64,000 bases of DNA, taken from positions 1,608,539 through 1,672,538 of the forward strand of contig CAJNOP010000030.1 in NCBI GenBank assembly GCA_905250075.1, given 5' to 3'. The notes beneath the pieces were generated by a model, which was given only the letters and a program-made list of their open reading frames with translations, ran no database searches and was not told the origin of the DNA. The stretch comes from Rotaria sp. Silwood1 (lineage: Eukaryota; Rotifera; Eurotatoria; Philodinida; Philodinidae). The position numbers and the translations under genes are program-made. Every line of letters starts with the position of its first letter. Position 1 is the first letter of the stretch. This document shows positions 34,574 to 45,948 of the stretch, piece after piece.

Positions 34574-34585
34574 TTTCATATACAG
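34574..34585 (+). promoter_or_regulatory. Unpaired 3' splice acceptor before TRAPPC5 ATG
   Basis: A T/C-rich tract ending TATACAG stands 34 nt upstream of the start codon with no coding exon before it. It fits a 5' UTR intron or a spliced-leader acceptor. Confidence 0.35.
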
Positions 34586-34619
34586 ATTAATATTAAATTA
34601 AATAATTGTAAAACTTTCC

Positions 34620-35464
34620 ATGCAATCATCTGCACGTTTAAAATCATCAACACTTGATCGATCTCTACAGAAAACAAAAGGAGATGTAATTAATTTAAAA
34701 AAAAACAAAAGTACAGAGAAAAACAATCTATTTTATTCATCTTTAGGCGAATTTGAGTACATTTGCCTTGTTATTTTCTGAAATGGTGCAATATTCACAA
34801 AATCGTGTTGACAATATAAATGATCTTCAGAATCGGTAAAGATTATTGTATTTTTTTAATTTTTTAAATATAAAATTATTTGAATAGATTAGCTGACTTT
34901 GGCAAACATGTAGGTATTCGTGTGCTCGATTTATTTTTTTTACGTGTTGGTAAAGATAAACGTGAGATACGTCTCACACCAATGCTTGTATTTATTCAAA
35001 AGGTTTTTTGGAAAGTAATAGTAAATTCTACAAAAAGTATAAATTTTATTTTTTTAATTAAATTATTTTTAGTTTTTATTTAATCGCGAAGCTGATAATC
35101 TCGAACAACATGCACAAGAAGCAAATGTTTGTATGTATTTTAAAAAACATTATCATTCTTTTAGATTGAATCAATTATTTTATTTAGATTATCTTATCGA
35201 ACGTGAATGTCTTGTTAATAAATTTATATCTGTTCCTAATGACAAAGGTATAGAAATAATTGTTACAAAACAATGACAAAGATTTTTTTTTTTTAAGGCA
35301 ATTTAAATTGTGCTTCATTCGTAGCTGGTATTATTGAAAGTGTTCTATGTTCAAGTGGTTTTACATGTAAAGTTTCCCCACATCAAGCAGCTCGTGGTAC
35401 AACTTACGTAATTAATTTTGCTAAATCTGTTATGGAACGTGAAAGTCGACTTGATAGTAAATGA
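34620..35464 (+). CDS. TRAPPC5: TRAPPC5 (Trs31), TRAPP complex subunit
   Basis: Six exons, 34620-34685, 34747-34835, 34888-35014, 35073-35130, 35188-35247 and 35298-35464, give 188 aa, the same length as the human protein. Diagnostic segments in order are LSTFALLFSEMVQYSQNRV, RLADFGKHVGIRVLD, FNREADNLEQ, YYLIERE, ISVPNDKGNLNCASFVAGIIE and a C-terminal GTTYVINF. This is the Bet3-fold family. TRAPPC5 is a core subunit of the TRAPP tethering complexes that act as exchange factors for Rab1 (and Rab11 in TRAPPII) at the ER-Golgi and Golgi. The frame inside exon 3 runs through the next intron for a short way, which is a shadow. Its stop lies only 135 bp before the CTTNBP2 start, without an AATAAA in the gap, so shared transcription is possible. 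Confidence 0.96.
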
Positions 35465-35540
35465 ATAGAAATTCATTGAATCAAAATTCAATTGTCTTTT
35501 GTTTTTAAAGATCAAATTTATAATTGTATTCAGTCTTGTA

Positions 35541-35557
35541 ATTTTTTTTTCTTCTAG
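35541..35557 (+). promoter_or_regulatory. Polypyrimidine-AG acceptor between TRAPPC5 and CTTNBP2
   Basis: A run of nine to ten T followed by CTTCTAG lies in the 135-bp gap, 42 nt before the CTTNBP2 ATG. There is no donor for a conventional 5' UTR intron other than within or beyond TRAPPC5. This is the layout expected for a downstream operon gene matured by spliced-leader trans-splicing. Confidence 0.5.
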
Positions 35558-35599
35558 ATGTATATTAAAAGGTAGATATTAAAATAATTGAGATTATTT

Positions 35600-38500
35600 A
35601 TGGCAACAACAATGTTAACATCAACTCCTACTAAAGAAAAGAAAAAAAATTCATCAGCAAATAAACAAAATCGATCAAATGTTGCTGGTACACTTAAAGT
35701 AATTAATTATTGAACATTTTATTTTATTTTGTATTTAAGTATTTTTTTGTTTCTAGCGTAATCCAAAATATGAATTGAAAAAGGATGAACTTATTCAATT
35801 ATTAGGACGTTTTGAAGCTGAACTTCAAGCTAAAGATATTGCATTGGCAGCATTGAAGGTAAGCTACACGAACAAAACACCCGATTATATTTAACATAAC
35901 TTCTAGTTAATTGCTCAGTTTTTATAATCAATGTTTACGAGAGAACTACCCAAATGAACAGCTATTATTTAGGTTTACAAAGAGATCTTAGTGAGAATAG
36001 CAAAAGTCTAAAAAACTTTCGTCGACGAATTATGATCAATTTATTGGATTTTCGACTAATATGTAGGTCATTCTCGAAAAATCAAATCACGGAGTTTCGA
36101 TCTTTAAAATTTTGTCTATAGATAGACTATTCTGAAAGTTTCAGCTGACAAGAAAGTTCTTTCATCGGATTATTGGTTTTTCAAGTGAGCTCGATTTTTA
36201 TGGTCCGTTTGTAACAAGGAGCTATCTTTAGAAATTCAATATCTTCACGAAGAAACACTTTTTTCGTTGATACTTTCAGGATATTCTAATAGTCATCATC
36301 TTCATCCAGAAATGAAATTTTAAATCGAAAATCTAGTCATCTCTATCATGATTCGGGGGAATGAGCTCTTTTAAACTTTCGCTAGCTTCACTAAAATCTC
36401 CTCATCAATTCAATATAAGCTCAAACGGTGAGTTTCAGTTAAGATATATTCCCTCGTCAGTATAGTTTTTTTTATTACAAGCTCAGTAATTAATTCATAA
36501 GTTAGCAGAACTTTTCCCTTCTTCAATTGAACAATAGAAAAGAGAAGAAAAACTATATTGTAAGATAATCTACATAATAGTTCTCTCAACGGTAATAATT
36601 GAATAAATAATGAATGAACTTGTCTAATTTTTAAAAGTTTTCTTTTAACTAAGAAGTGATACAAAGGTCTCTCTAACAATGCGGAAATCTATTTCATAAC
36701 AATATAACATTCGATTGATTTCGATAACGTTTTGTTTAAAATAGTAAAGTCTGACAAGTACATAAATAAAACAAAACGATTTTCGGGTATGCCAATCTTT
36801 CAATAACATTTCAATACCAGATTCCCACGAGAAAAAATCGTTCCTACAGGAAGAAAACAATTGGTAACGTTTTTTTTTTCTATATTTACATGAATTTATT
36901 AATAACATTACTATAGAGAATTATAGCATGAACATGTCTCATTAATACTTTATTAACAACTGTTTTGATATGTTCTTATGAAAGCAATAAAGCAATTCCG
37001 AATCTAATGATAGTTAGAATCATCAAATGGTCTCATAGTTTTTATTCACCAATTATCAAAGTTTTTTCGATAACAAGAATATGCCGACATTGATATCAGT
37101 TCCCACTGATTTTGCTCTCCTCTTAATCCTCTCTCTATTGTTCTATTTTCTGTACCTATTTCTCTTTCTTCTATATAAGTGTATGTTGTATGTGAAGTAG
37201 CTCAATAAACATCGTTACTGAAGATAGTGGTAAACTACTCTCTCCAGTTGGTCGTGACAAAGAACAAATGCTAATAAATTACTATTAAGACATGTTAATA
37301 TCAATGGTGTAAAGTTCATAAATATAAGTAAAACATGAACAAAGAAACATCATATACTATTCAGCAGCACTAGTAAAATGCCTAAAAATAATAGATATTA
37401 AAAACCATGTAAGAACTTTGTCGTTAAAAACGAACACTTACAAGTCTCCTGTATCAAATTTCAAAAAAAATATTTGCTTAAGCTTGATCAAAGATGGAGC
37501 TATATATATACATTTCAATTATGATTATGAAATTTGGATCATCATGTAATTTGAATAATTAACTGTTGACTTATTAAAATTGTTAATTTTTTCTTCAAAT
37601 AAAATTTGATATGTTTCTATAAGAATAAATCTATATATATATTTCAATATTCTAGTCAGAAAAAGTGAAAACACTTTTATCAAATGCACGATTTGGTCGT
37701 CTTAGTTGTCAAACTGATCCTTATGCTGCATTACTTCGTGATAGTGAACATGTTAAAGAAGATGTACTCAATGAACAAATACCAATGAAAAATGCATATG
37801 AAACACAACTTGTACAACTTGAAGAACTTATTATTCAACAAAGAAAACAAGTACATGCATTAAAATTTGCACTTGATGATGCACAACAAAAATATGCATT
37901 GGTAAAATATTAAAAAATATGGATTTATAAATGAATTTATGTTAATGAATAATTTCTTTTTTTTTGTTTTTTTAGTTAGTACAAGAACTTGAAAATGAAA
38001 AAAAAGAGAAAGTTCGATTACAAGCATTTCAAAATCAGTTATTAATTACGCAAGAAGAAAAATTTCAATTACGTAACGAAGTAATCATTTCATAAAGCTT
38101 TTGAACTGATATATCATGCAAAAGTAATGGTATAAATATCAACCCGTTTTTTTTTTGTTTCTCTCCTTCGAATCGTTTATAATTTTTATATCACACATCC
38201 ATAAACGAAATGATCTAACAAAAGAGAATCACCCTGTACATTTTTCATATAATGCAAAATAATCGGATGAAATATTGATGCTTATTTCTCATCAGTAGAC
38301 TCATGTACGAACAATTATCTTTTTATCAACTAATGGAAAATTTTTCCACGTCTCGAATAGTATATAATTTGATTTTTTTACGTATTCATAAAAAATAATA
38401 ATTGTTAATCATTTTATAAAACAAAACGTTTCAAGAAGAACAATTTATAACATATTGAAAAAAATATTTGAAACATGAACAAATCAAATTTTTGCGAATG

Positions 38501-41500
38501 AGTACTCGTCCACTAAATCTTTAAATCAAAAACTAAAATAACTAGCAAAATCTGTTAATAGTTATTCTAATATCAATCAGCGTAAGTTAACCAAAAATTT
38601 CAATGTTAAAAGCTCAACATATAGATTAGAAAAAATTATGCAAAGTTATATAAAACAATTCCTTGTAATTATAATATTACGTTATCTGATAAAAAATATT
38701 TTACATTTTAGTGGAAATAACAATGTTACGGCACAGAGCTACGCAAGTACGAGTGCAAGTACTTTCAAACATACGTTCGAAATTTTCGAATTATTAAATG
38801 CATAATTATATATTTCTACATAAGATAGACATGCAGAAGGAATGCATTACTTTCTTCATGTTTATAGAACAGAAATAAGTATTTAGTACTACTTCAGTAT
38901 GAAATAAATTTTATTAACAACCAGAGCACTGGGTACTTGAGTGCAAGTATTTTATCAAGCTCTACTGTAGCAAATCAACATTATTACTCTACTCATTCGA
39001 ATACTTATATAACAACCTTTAATATACTATCTGTTAGTTTAACATCATATTTCAGTTGATTTGCTAATTTTATGTAATGAATCAATTTAAAAAAAATTGC
39101 AGATTCATTAAGGAAGCGTTTTTCTTTCGTTTTACTTATAAAAGTGTGATAAAACTAAGTTATAAACGATTCGGAAAAAAAATAAAAATTCTCTATCTTT
39201 TGATAAAAATAAGTTTCTTTCAACGTCCTTCTATCGAAGGAGAAAATAGATGTTGACATGGATGTCATTACTTTTGCATAAAACAGTATTTTACAATAAA
39301 GAGATATAAACTCAGGTCAAGAAATACCAGCAGTTTGAGATCGAATACTCGGAAAATTACTGAGAACTTAAAAGCAGGAGTTCCGTGATCTATTCTGTTC
39401 GGTTATGATCCTAATTAGAAAACATCGATCCTCAAATTCGTGCTTCCAAGTTGCTACCATATCCTCGAATTTTCCGATTGGAAACGGCGTATTTTTGGTA
39501 ATAACCGACAGAAAATTCATGGATCTAGGTGCCGAAATTACTACCCTTAAACAATTACCTTTTCAAAAAAAGAAAAATTTGTTTAATGAAAAATACATGT
39601 TATATTTTGTGTTTTTAGCTTGAAAATATCAAATTACATAATCAAGAATTAGAACAGCAATTAGCTCAAGTAATGAAATTACTTGAATATGAACATGAAC
39701 GACATAAAAAATTTGTTGTACTTCTTTTAAATGAACGTAAACTTGAAAATGAACATCATCAAGAACAATTAAAACAATTATCAAATAATCATACAAAGTG
39801 AGAAAAAAAAACAGTCGCGAGATTTTCTTTCAAATTAATCATTAATAAATTCTATTGTTAGTGATGATACAAAACGTGAAGCAAGATTTAAAGAATTAGA
39901 ACTCGAAAATGAACGTAATAAACAAGTTTTAACAGCACGTATTCAACAGTTACAAAGTGAAATTGATTTATTAGTCAAAGAAAAAAAACAACCAACGATA
40001 CCGAATAGTGATTTTTTATAATTTTTCTTTTTGCAAAAAAAAATTATATATATATATATTATAATTAAGGTGTTTCAACATCGGATGTAGAATTGATTGA
40101 AACAACGTCCAAACCTCAATCGAAACCACGTCAATTACCATCAACAGTTCCTCAAGCTCCTCTTCCAACAAATGATCTACCGTCATCACCATCTAATCCA
40201 GAAAAACCATTTGTATCAACAACAACAGGTGGTATTCGCCGTCCAACTATTATTCCAACACCATCATCATCATCATCGTCAAAAAATACTAATAATCCGA
40301 TAAAGAAAGGCGGAGTTGCTCCTCTATCAGTCGCGACACATACACAACAAACATCATCAATGACAAGTTCAACATCATCTATCCCGGAATTACCTTCATC
40401 ACCAATACCTACTGTTGCTAAACGTAATGTTATACCTACTCGTTCAATATCAAATGTTTCTCAATCTCCAATGCTCTCTAATCTTCGTTCATCACCAAGC
40501 AATAATCAAACATCAACATCATCTATTCCGACTGTTACATCAACAACCGGAAATAATGTCACACGTGGTGGTGGTGGTGGTAGTGGTGGTATCCCTCGTT
40601 TGACAAAAAATCCACATCAAATTGTTAAACCGACAGCAACAACTGGTCCAGCGAAACGGCCTGGACAGGTAAATTAATTTTCGTTTCACTTAACTAGCAA
40701 AAGAGGGAAGAGGGTTGGCATGCATCGAATCTGAACTATTCAAGTTTGGTCTTACGTATAGTCATTTTGAGTTAATTATCACAATAGAGTAGAAATTAAG
40801 AAAAAAGATATCAAGATTATCTATGGTAGGTCTACACACAATAAACTAAGTGATCTAAAACCTAAAATAGTAATATAGACACCATAAAACAAAGGCAAAA
40901 ATGTTAAAAAAAATATTGAAACTCGAACTTAATCGAAGTTCTACGATGTCTCTTTCTTTAGAAAATTTATTTCTTGAATAAAAAAGCGAAGTTAAGTTTT
41001 TATCATAGAAAGATTCAACTAAGATTTCTCTCTAAGAATATTTATAACTTTTTGAAAAAGGGGGCAACTTGTGACAAACTGTTGGAAGAAATGTCGACCC
41101 TATTCTTCGAGAAATTTTTCCAGTTTTATTAAAAGTTTTTTAGTTTAGATAAGGTTGTCTTTTTATGTGCATCAGCATTTAATAAGCATTTGTATATAAT
41201 TTATGTAAGACAGATCGTGCTAGTTTACATTATCTCTTATGTTCTTTTAAAAATTCTATTTTACTATGCTATTCTGTATGTGAATAAAAAACATCCATAT
41301 TTAAATTTATTTACCGTGTTCCTCAGAACACAGTTTTCAATCAGCAAAATTGAAACTTCTCCTATCCAATTCAAGATATAATTAATGTTATTCTCTGTTT
41401 GACAGATTTAAATGAGAGTGAATCTAGGTTCGATTAGATTTTGTGTGGTGAACAAAGATATGCATGGTGTACGAGGACGGTTCGTGTTCTAAAAGGAAAA

Positions 41501-44500
41501 ATGACCCATTTTTGAGCAGCGACTTCGCCGATCTCTCTCTCTCTTGTTATTTGTTCATCGAGCTAGTGCACCTTAATCAGGCCAGCTGTTAAAGTCAAAA
41601 CTTAATGAGTCTCATTGTGACGAGCATAATATTTAAATTGAATTTATCTTATACTTAAATATGTGCAAGTTTAACTGCAATATAAGTCAAGACGAGAAAG
41701 AACGTTCTATAAGTATAGAGCAATAAATACGAGGAAAAAGTTGACAAAAACAGTTTCAGTGAAATTTAGATGTGACCACCGAACGATCGTCTGGCAACAA
41801 GGTCGCGCAACTTGTGCCTCGTTTTCTAGGCGTAGTGCACATATCTGGTTATGGAGTCATTTCTGTTTTACTTATTTTAACATCATATAAAGTAAAATCA
41901 TCATTAAGCGAATTTTAAAATGAACTTTAAATAAAAACTGTGTACAGGTATTGAGTTAAAATTTTTATCGGAAGAGTTTCTCACTATAGCCATTCATTTC
42001 AGAAAATTCCAGCCATAGTACACGATTTCAAATAGTAAATCTATTGTGAGGAGACTCCATAAGATACTTTCATCATTGTCCGAGTACCTCAAGAAATGTT
42101 TTTAAAAATATTCAAATACTCAACACTATTCTGAACTAGTTAAATATTTTTTTGAATGCCAAATTAGAGTTTGGTTTCGATGCATGCCTAGAAATGGGAA
42201 ATGGCTAATTAAATAATTCAACATATTGCTTCGTGTTTTTTTACCTTTGTTTTTGTCACAGAAAGGATCAAAAAGTGTTTTACTTAGAAAAATTGTTCTT
42301 GTCGTTCTATATTCTATTCTCTCCATCTTGTAGACTAGTTTTTCATCAGAACACAAAATTGATGATCTACGAACTTTGTTAGAAACTATTCATACAGGTA
42401 ATCTATCTATTCTATTTAAGATATTGAATCACCCTACGCCTATCTATGCTTTTTATGTTTGTGTGAATAATTGTCACGAAGCTTCTTCTTCTTCTGCTTC
42501 TTATATACATGTATATATATATATATAAGTGTGTGTGTTTATACTAATAATGCTAATCGTATTTGCTTGGCTAAATTTTTCTTGATTTATTTTTATTAGG
42601 TTTATTTCTATTATTGATATTTTAGTTGCTGAAAATCGTTTAACTTCTTCAAGAGACGTTGCTGATTTACCAATATACACAGACAAAAGCGATTTAAATT
42701 CTACAACAACACCATCATCATTATCATCATCATCATCATCAACATCTTCACATTCCGACATAATACTTTTTAGAGCTGCTGAAAATGGAGACACAGGTAT
42801 TAACTAAATTGTTTTTTATCTTTTTTCTTTTTTTTTGATAAATAAAGAAGAAACTTTTCTGTAGAACAATTACTGAAATTTCTTAAACTTGGATCTAACC
42901 CAAATAGTCAAATGTTCAATGGAAATACATGTCTTCATCTATCGGCAGCTAATGGACATATTGAGTAAAAATCTTTCGAATAAATTTAAATATTCAATAT
43001 CATCATATCTAATTTAGTTGTATTCGTCATTTACTTAAATTTGGTGCTAATCCATTACTTGAAAATAATCTTGGTTTAACACCATGGAATAATTTATCTA
43101 AATTAAATGAAACAATAGAACTTGAATGTCTACAAGCATTTGTTGATATTAGTCAAATTTTAGTAAATAAGTTTTATATAATATGAATTGATCATTAGCT
43201 TTTTTTTTTGTTTCTATATGCTAGCCACCAATGGAATCAATTTTCGATGCTATTGAACATAATCATATCGATACTTATAATTATTTATTATCAATTTTAC
43301 ATGGAGAATTAAAAACTAATTCTTTCGATTGTTCTTGTTTATTACGGACAGCATTACGATCATCTAATACAGTAAATATTTCTTTTTTCATATTTCATCT
43401 TATTTTATAGAAATACATTTATCATTAGTATTTTCTGGAACGTCTATTTGCTATTATATCTAAGCAAGACTTTATTCAATTTATTAATCCTAATACATTT
43501 ATTTCGAATGAATGTCTTGCCGTTTTATCATCATTAGATAATGAAGAAAGTTTGTATATCAAGTTGAATCGTTCTATTCAAAAAATAAATAAATAATTTT
43601 TTTTTTGTAAAATAGTTAATTCAAAACCAGTCAATTTAATTGTTCGTATTGCATCACCTAATGGTGAACATCGATATTCTTATGCTATTGGTAAAATATC
43701 TGTAACAACAGAATTATCTTGGCTTGAACTTGAACGAACATGTATAAAAATATTTATGGATCATATTACACAAATAGATTCGCCATTTGATTATACTAAA
43801 TCTTCTATTGGTTGTACAGCAAATCATATTGATACATTAGCACTTGGTATGTTCTAAATTTAAAACAAAAACAAAAAACTGTTAGTACGAGAGTTAACAT
43901 GTGAAAATACTATGTAGCTACTGTTGCTAATTATATAGAGTTTGTTTTACTCTATATATTTTTAGGTATATTTCACTTAATCCTTGAGAAATTCAATAAG
44001 AAATTAGTTAATATATTATAATGAGATGTTATTGATATACGGTCTTTGATCATGTATCAACAACCTCTGTGATGGAGATAGTGGACATTGATAAGGCGTC
44101 TGTCACGATGATCTTTGACTAGCATCTGTCACAGCCTGTAGTAGTCTCTGGCTAATGTGTGTCACAATATGTGAATGGGGATGCAAATTTCTACCTAAAT
44201 ACTTCAGCATTCCTTCTAGATTGTGTGCCAAAAAAAACAAAAGATAAATTCATTTAATTTATTTATTTTTAATAGGTTTAACTAAATGGCATTATCAAGA
44301 TAGTCCAAATGATGAATCACCTATACCATACACAGCTGCACATGAACAAGATACTATAACTATTCAATTGAAAGGAATTCAAATCAATGCGACAGATTCC
44401 TTAGCATACCATTATTTCATTCCGAGTCAAAATTTGAAAAATTTTATTCGCTATGTATGTTTAATGTTTGTTAATTGAAGTCACATATATATATATATAA

Positions 44501-45948
44501 TATATTTTTCCATTAGATTGAACAAAATCCTTATGTTGGAGTCTATGGAGCAGCATATTTACAGAAAAAATCATTATTCGAAGATCTTATGAGATATTTA
44601 GAACGACCAATGGCTTTTTCATCTGGTCCTAAATTTCAAGTAATCAGATTTGAATTTGAAAGTGTTACAAGTTTGGACGATTGCATTGATGAACTTGTTG
44701 AACATAGTATTCATACTAAATTTCATTTATATTCTTATTTAATTGTTTTGAACTATTTAGATTTCTTTCGTACACATCAATGGTCAAATGAACAACAATC
44801 ATCTACAAAATATTTACTCTATTTTGCTAATATACAAAATAATGGTGGCACTGATATACTTAATTTATTATTAAATGGTGAATCAATCTCTGATACATGT
44901 CAACAAATATCCTATTCGAGAGAAGAAGATTCAAGTAAATATTTATGAAATTTTTTTTTTCTTCAATGAAATTTTCTTTTTTATTAATTAGAATCCACAA
45001 CAATTTATTATTTTCCATCAATCTTTCATATATTTATTACAATGAGTAAACGTACATGGTCAACAGAAAATGAAGTTTATAAGAAATTTAAATGGATACC
45101 ATTTAAAATTGATAGTGTACCATGGAATGGTTTACTTAAACGACAATTATGGAGACGCATGATTGATATGTAAGTAATGATTTTATTTTTCTTTATTTTA
45201 GAATAAAGAATCAAGTTATTTTGTTTTTCTTTTCATTTACAGAAATATCCGTGAAAATCGATCAATTAATAATGAATTAATTAAAACATTACAATGGATA
45301 ACAAACGTATGGCAACGCTATAATGAATGTTTACAAAAATTGAGTCTTCAAGATGCATTACTTGGACCAGCATTATTTTTTGATTGTCCAATGGAACGTG
45401 AAGCTATTTTTGAGTAAGTATTCTGATCTTCTTTTTAATATAAAATGTTAAAAGAAAACAAAAAAAAAAAATTTTCGTTCGCTATCGATAGTTGGTTACA
45501 AACTAAGTGGAATACAATAGTAGCACCACTTGTTCGTGAACTTTCAATGAATAAATGTGCTCAACCAAAATCGAAAGGATCAACATCAGCGACGGCAGCT
45601 GCCACAGCTATTGCTTCATCATTACGTGCCAATAGTCTTGAGATTAGTACACCTTATGAATCAGTAGCATGTACAGCTTTGTATGTTTTATTACATCGAG
45701 CTGTTTCACGTGATTGTCCATTGACAGGACAAGGTGCGTTTTTTTTTCTTCTTTTTATTGAATAATATATCTATGATTTGATTTTTTTATTCGATATAGA
45801 ACGTGAACAGTACTTATTAAATTTTGTTGGCAGTCGTTTAGAAGGTGGTGGTGGTTCGTCGTCAATGATCTCCTCGGCAGCATCAAGTCGTGCTAGTACT
45901 CCTCAACCATCCAATTATTGTGACTTTGTATCGATACAACTCGAGTGA
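35600..45948 (+). CDS. CTTNBP2: Cortactin-binding protein 2 (CTTNBP2), full-length type
   Basis: Twenty exons give 1263 aa (human 1663): 35600-35698, 35757-35858, 37656-37901, 37976-38080, 39619-39797, 39862-40007, 40070-40668, 42334-42397, 42626-42796, 42865-42964, 43018-43162, 43225-43371, 43429-43549, 43616-43846, 44276-44454, 44517-44934, 44992-45169, 45243-45413, 45492-45733, 45800-45948. Residues 34-290 form the CortBP2 coiled coil, opening with LKKDELIQLLGRFEAELQAK and containing the family's spaced heptads. Residues 293-492 are a Ser/Thr/Pro-rich disordered linker. Two to three ankyrin repeats follow (RAAENGDTEQLL..., NTCLHLSAANGHIDCIRHLL), then the C-terminal region shared with vertebrate CTTNBP2: FIPSQNLKNFIRYIEQ, ALLGPALFFDCPM and WLQTKWNTIVAPLVRE. 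The NTPase-like P-loop position reads YGAAYLQKKS, so nucleotide binding looks lost, as in vertebrates (FHGPEGS). Known relatives bind cortactin and striatin/STRIPAK. Fewer ankyrin repeats than the vertebrate six. The first exon's MATTM start is the only ATG in frame. Confidence 0.93.
35859..37655. other. Long CTTNBP2 intron (1797 bp) with LTR-like sequence
   Basis: It lies between the exon ending IALAALK and the exon starting SEKVKTLL. Its 3' half holds the candidate solo LTR at 36971-37266. Minus-strand frames at 36410-36908 have no recognisable motif. Confidence 0.5.
36971..37266 (+). mobile_element. Candidate solo LTR
   Basis: The stretch starts TGTTCTTATG and ends CAAAGAACA, a 7-bp inverted TGTTCTT/AAGAACA end pair of TG...CA type. 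Inside, a pyrimidine-rich block is followed by a TATA-like CTATATAAG near 37170 and an AATAAA near 37204, in the order expected for U3-R-U5. No 4-6 bp target duplication is visible, so the exact ends are uncertain. No internal retroelement sequence is present. Confidence 0.4.
38081..39618. other. Long CTTNBP2 intron (1538 bp)
   Basis: It splits the coiled-coil region between FQLRNE and LENIKLHNQ. AT-rich; a 72-codon frame near its end is a read-through shadow of exon 5. No repeat termini seen. Confidence 0.45.
40669..42333. other. Long CTTNBP2 intron (1665 bp)
   Basis: It separates the disordered linker exon (ends AKRPGQ) from the exon starting TSFSSEHKIDDLR. It contains no supported gene. 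Because both flanking junctions are phase 0, the two halves could in principle be separate transcripts, but homology supports one gene. Confidence 0.5.
44029..44229. repeat. Dispersed repeat copy A (inside a CTTNBP2 intron)
   Basis: It begins TTATTGATATACGGTC, then TGTATCAACAAC, TAAGGCGTCTGTCACGATGA, GGATGCAAATTTCTAC, and ends TAGATTGTGTGCC. The same blocks occur in the same order at 62211-62362. Copy A has extra internal sequence with repeated CTGTCAC words. The two copies are far diverged, so the family is not young. Confidence 0.65.

Larger units (their letters stand above)
29568..34619. other. Gene-poor region between DUF389 gene and TRAPPC5
   Basis: Five kilobases with only short unsupported frames on both strands. 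A degenerate AGATCGTAATG-like word recurs between 29900 and 30070. The inverted-repeat element at 33669-33962 lies here. No RNA gene was recognised. Confidence 0.5.

Noticed and set aside
43411-43428. Earlier acceptor TTTTATAG for CTTNBP2 exon 13
   Set aside because: It leads to an in-frame stop after KYIYH; the acceptor ending at 43428 keeps the frame and the expected sequence.
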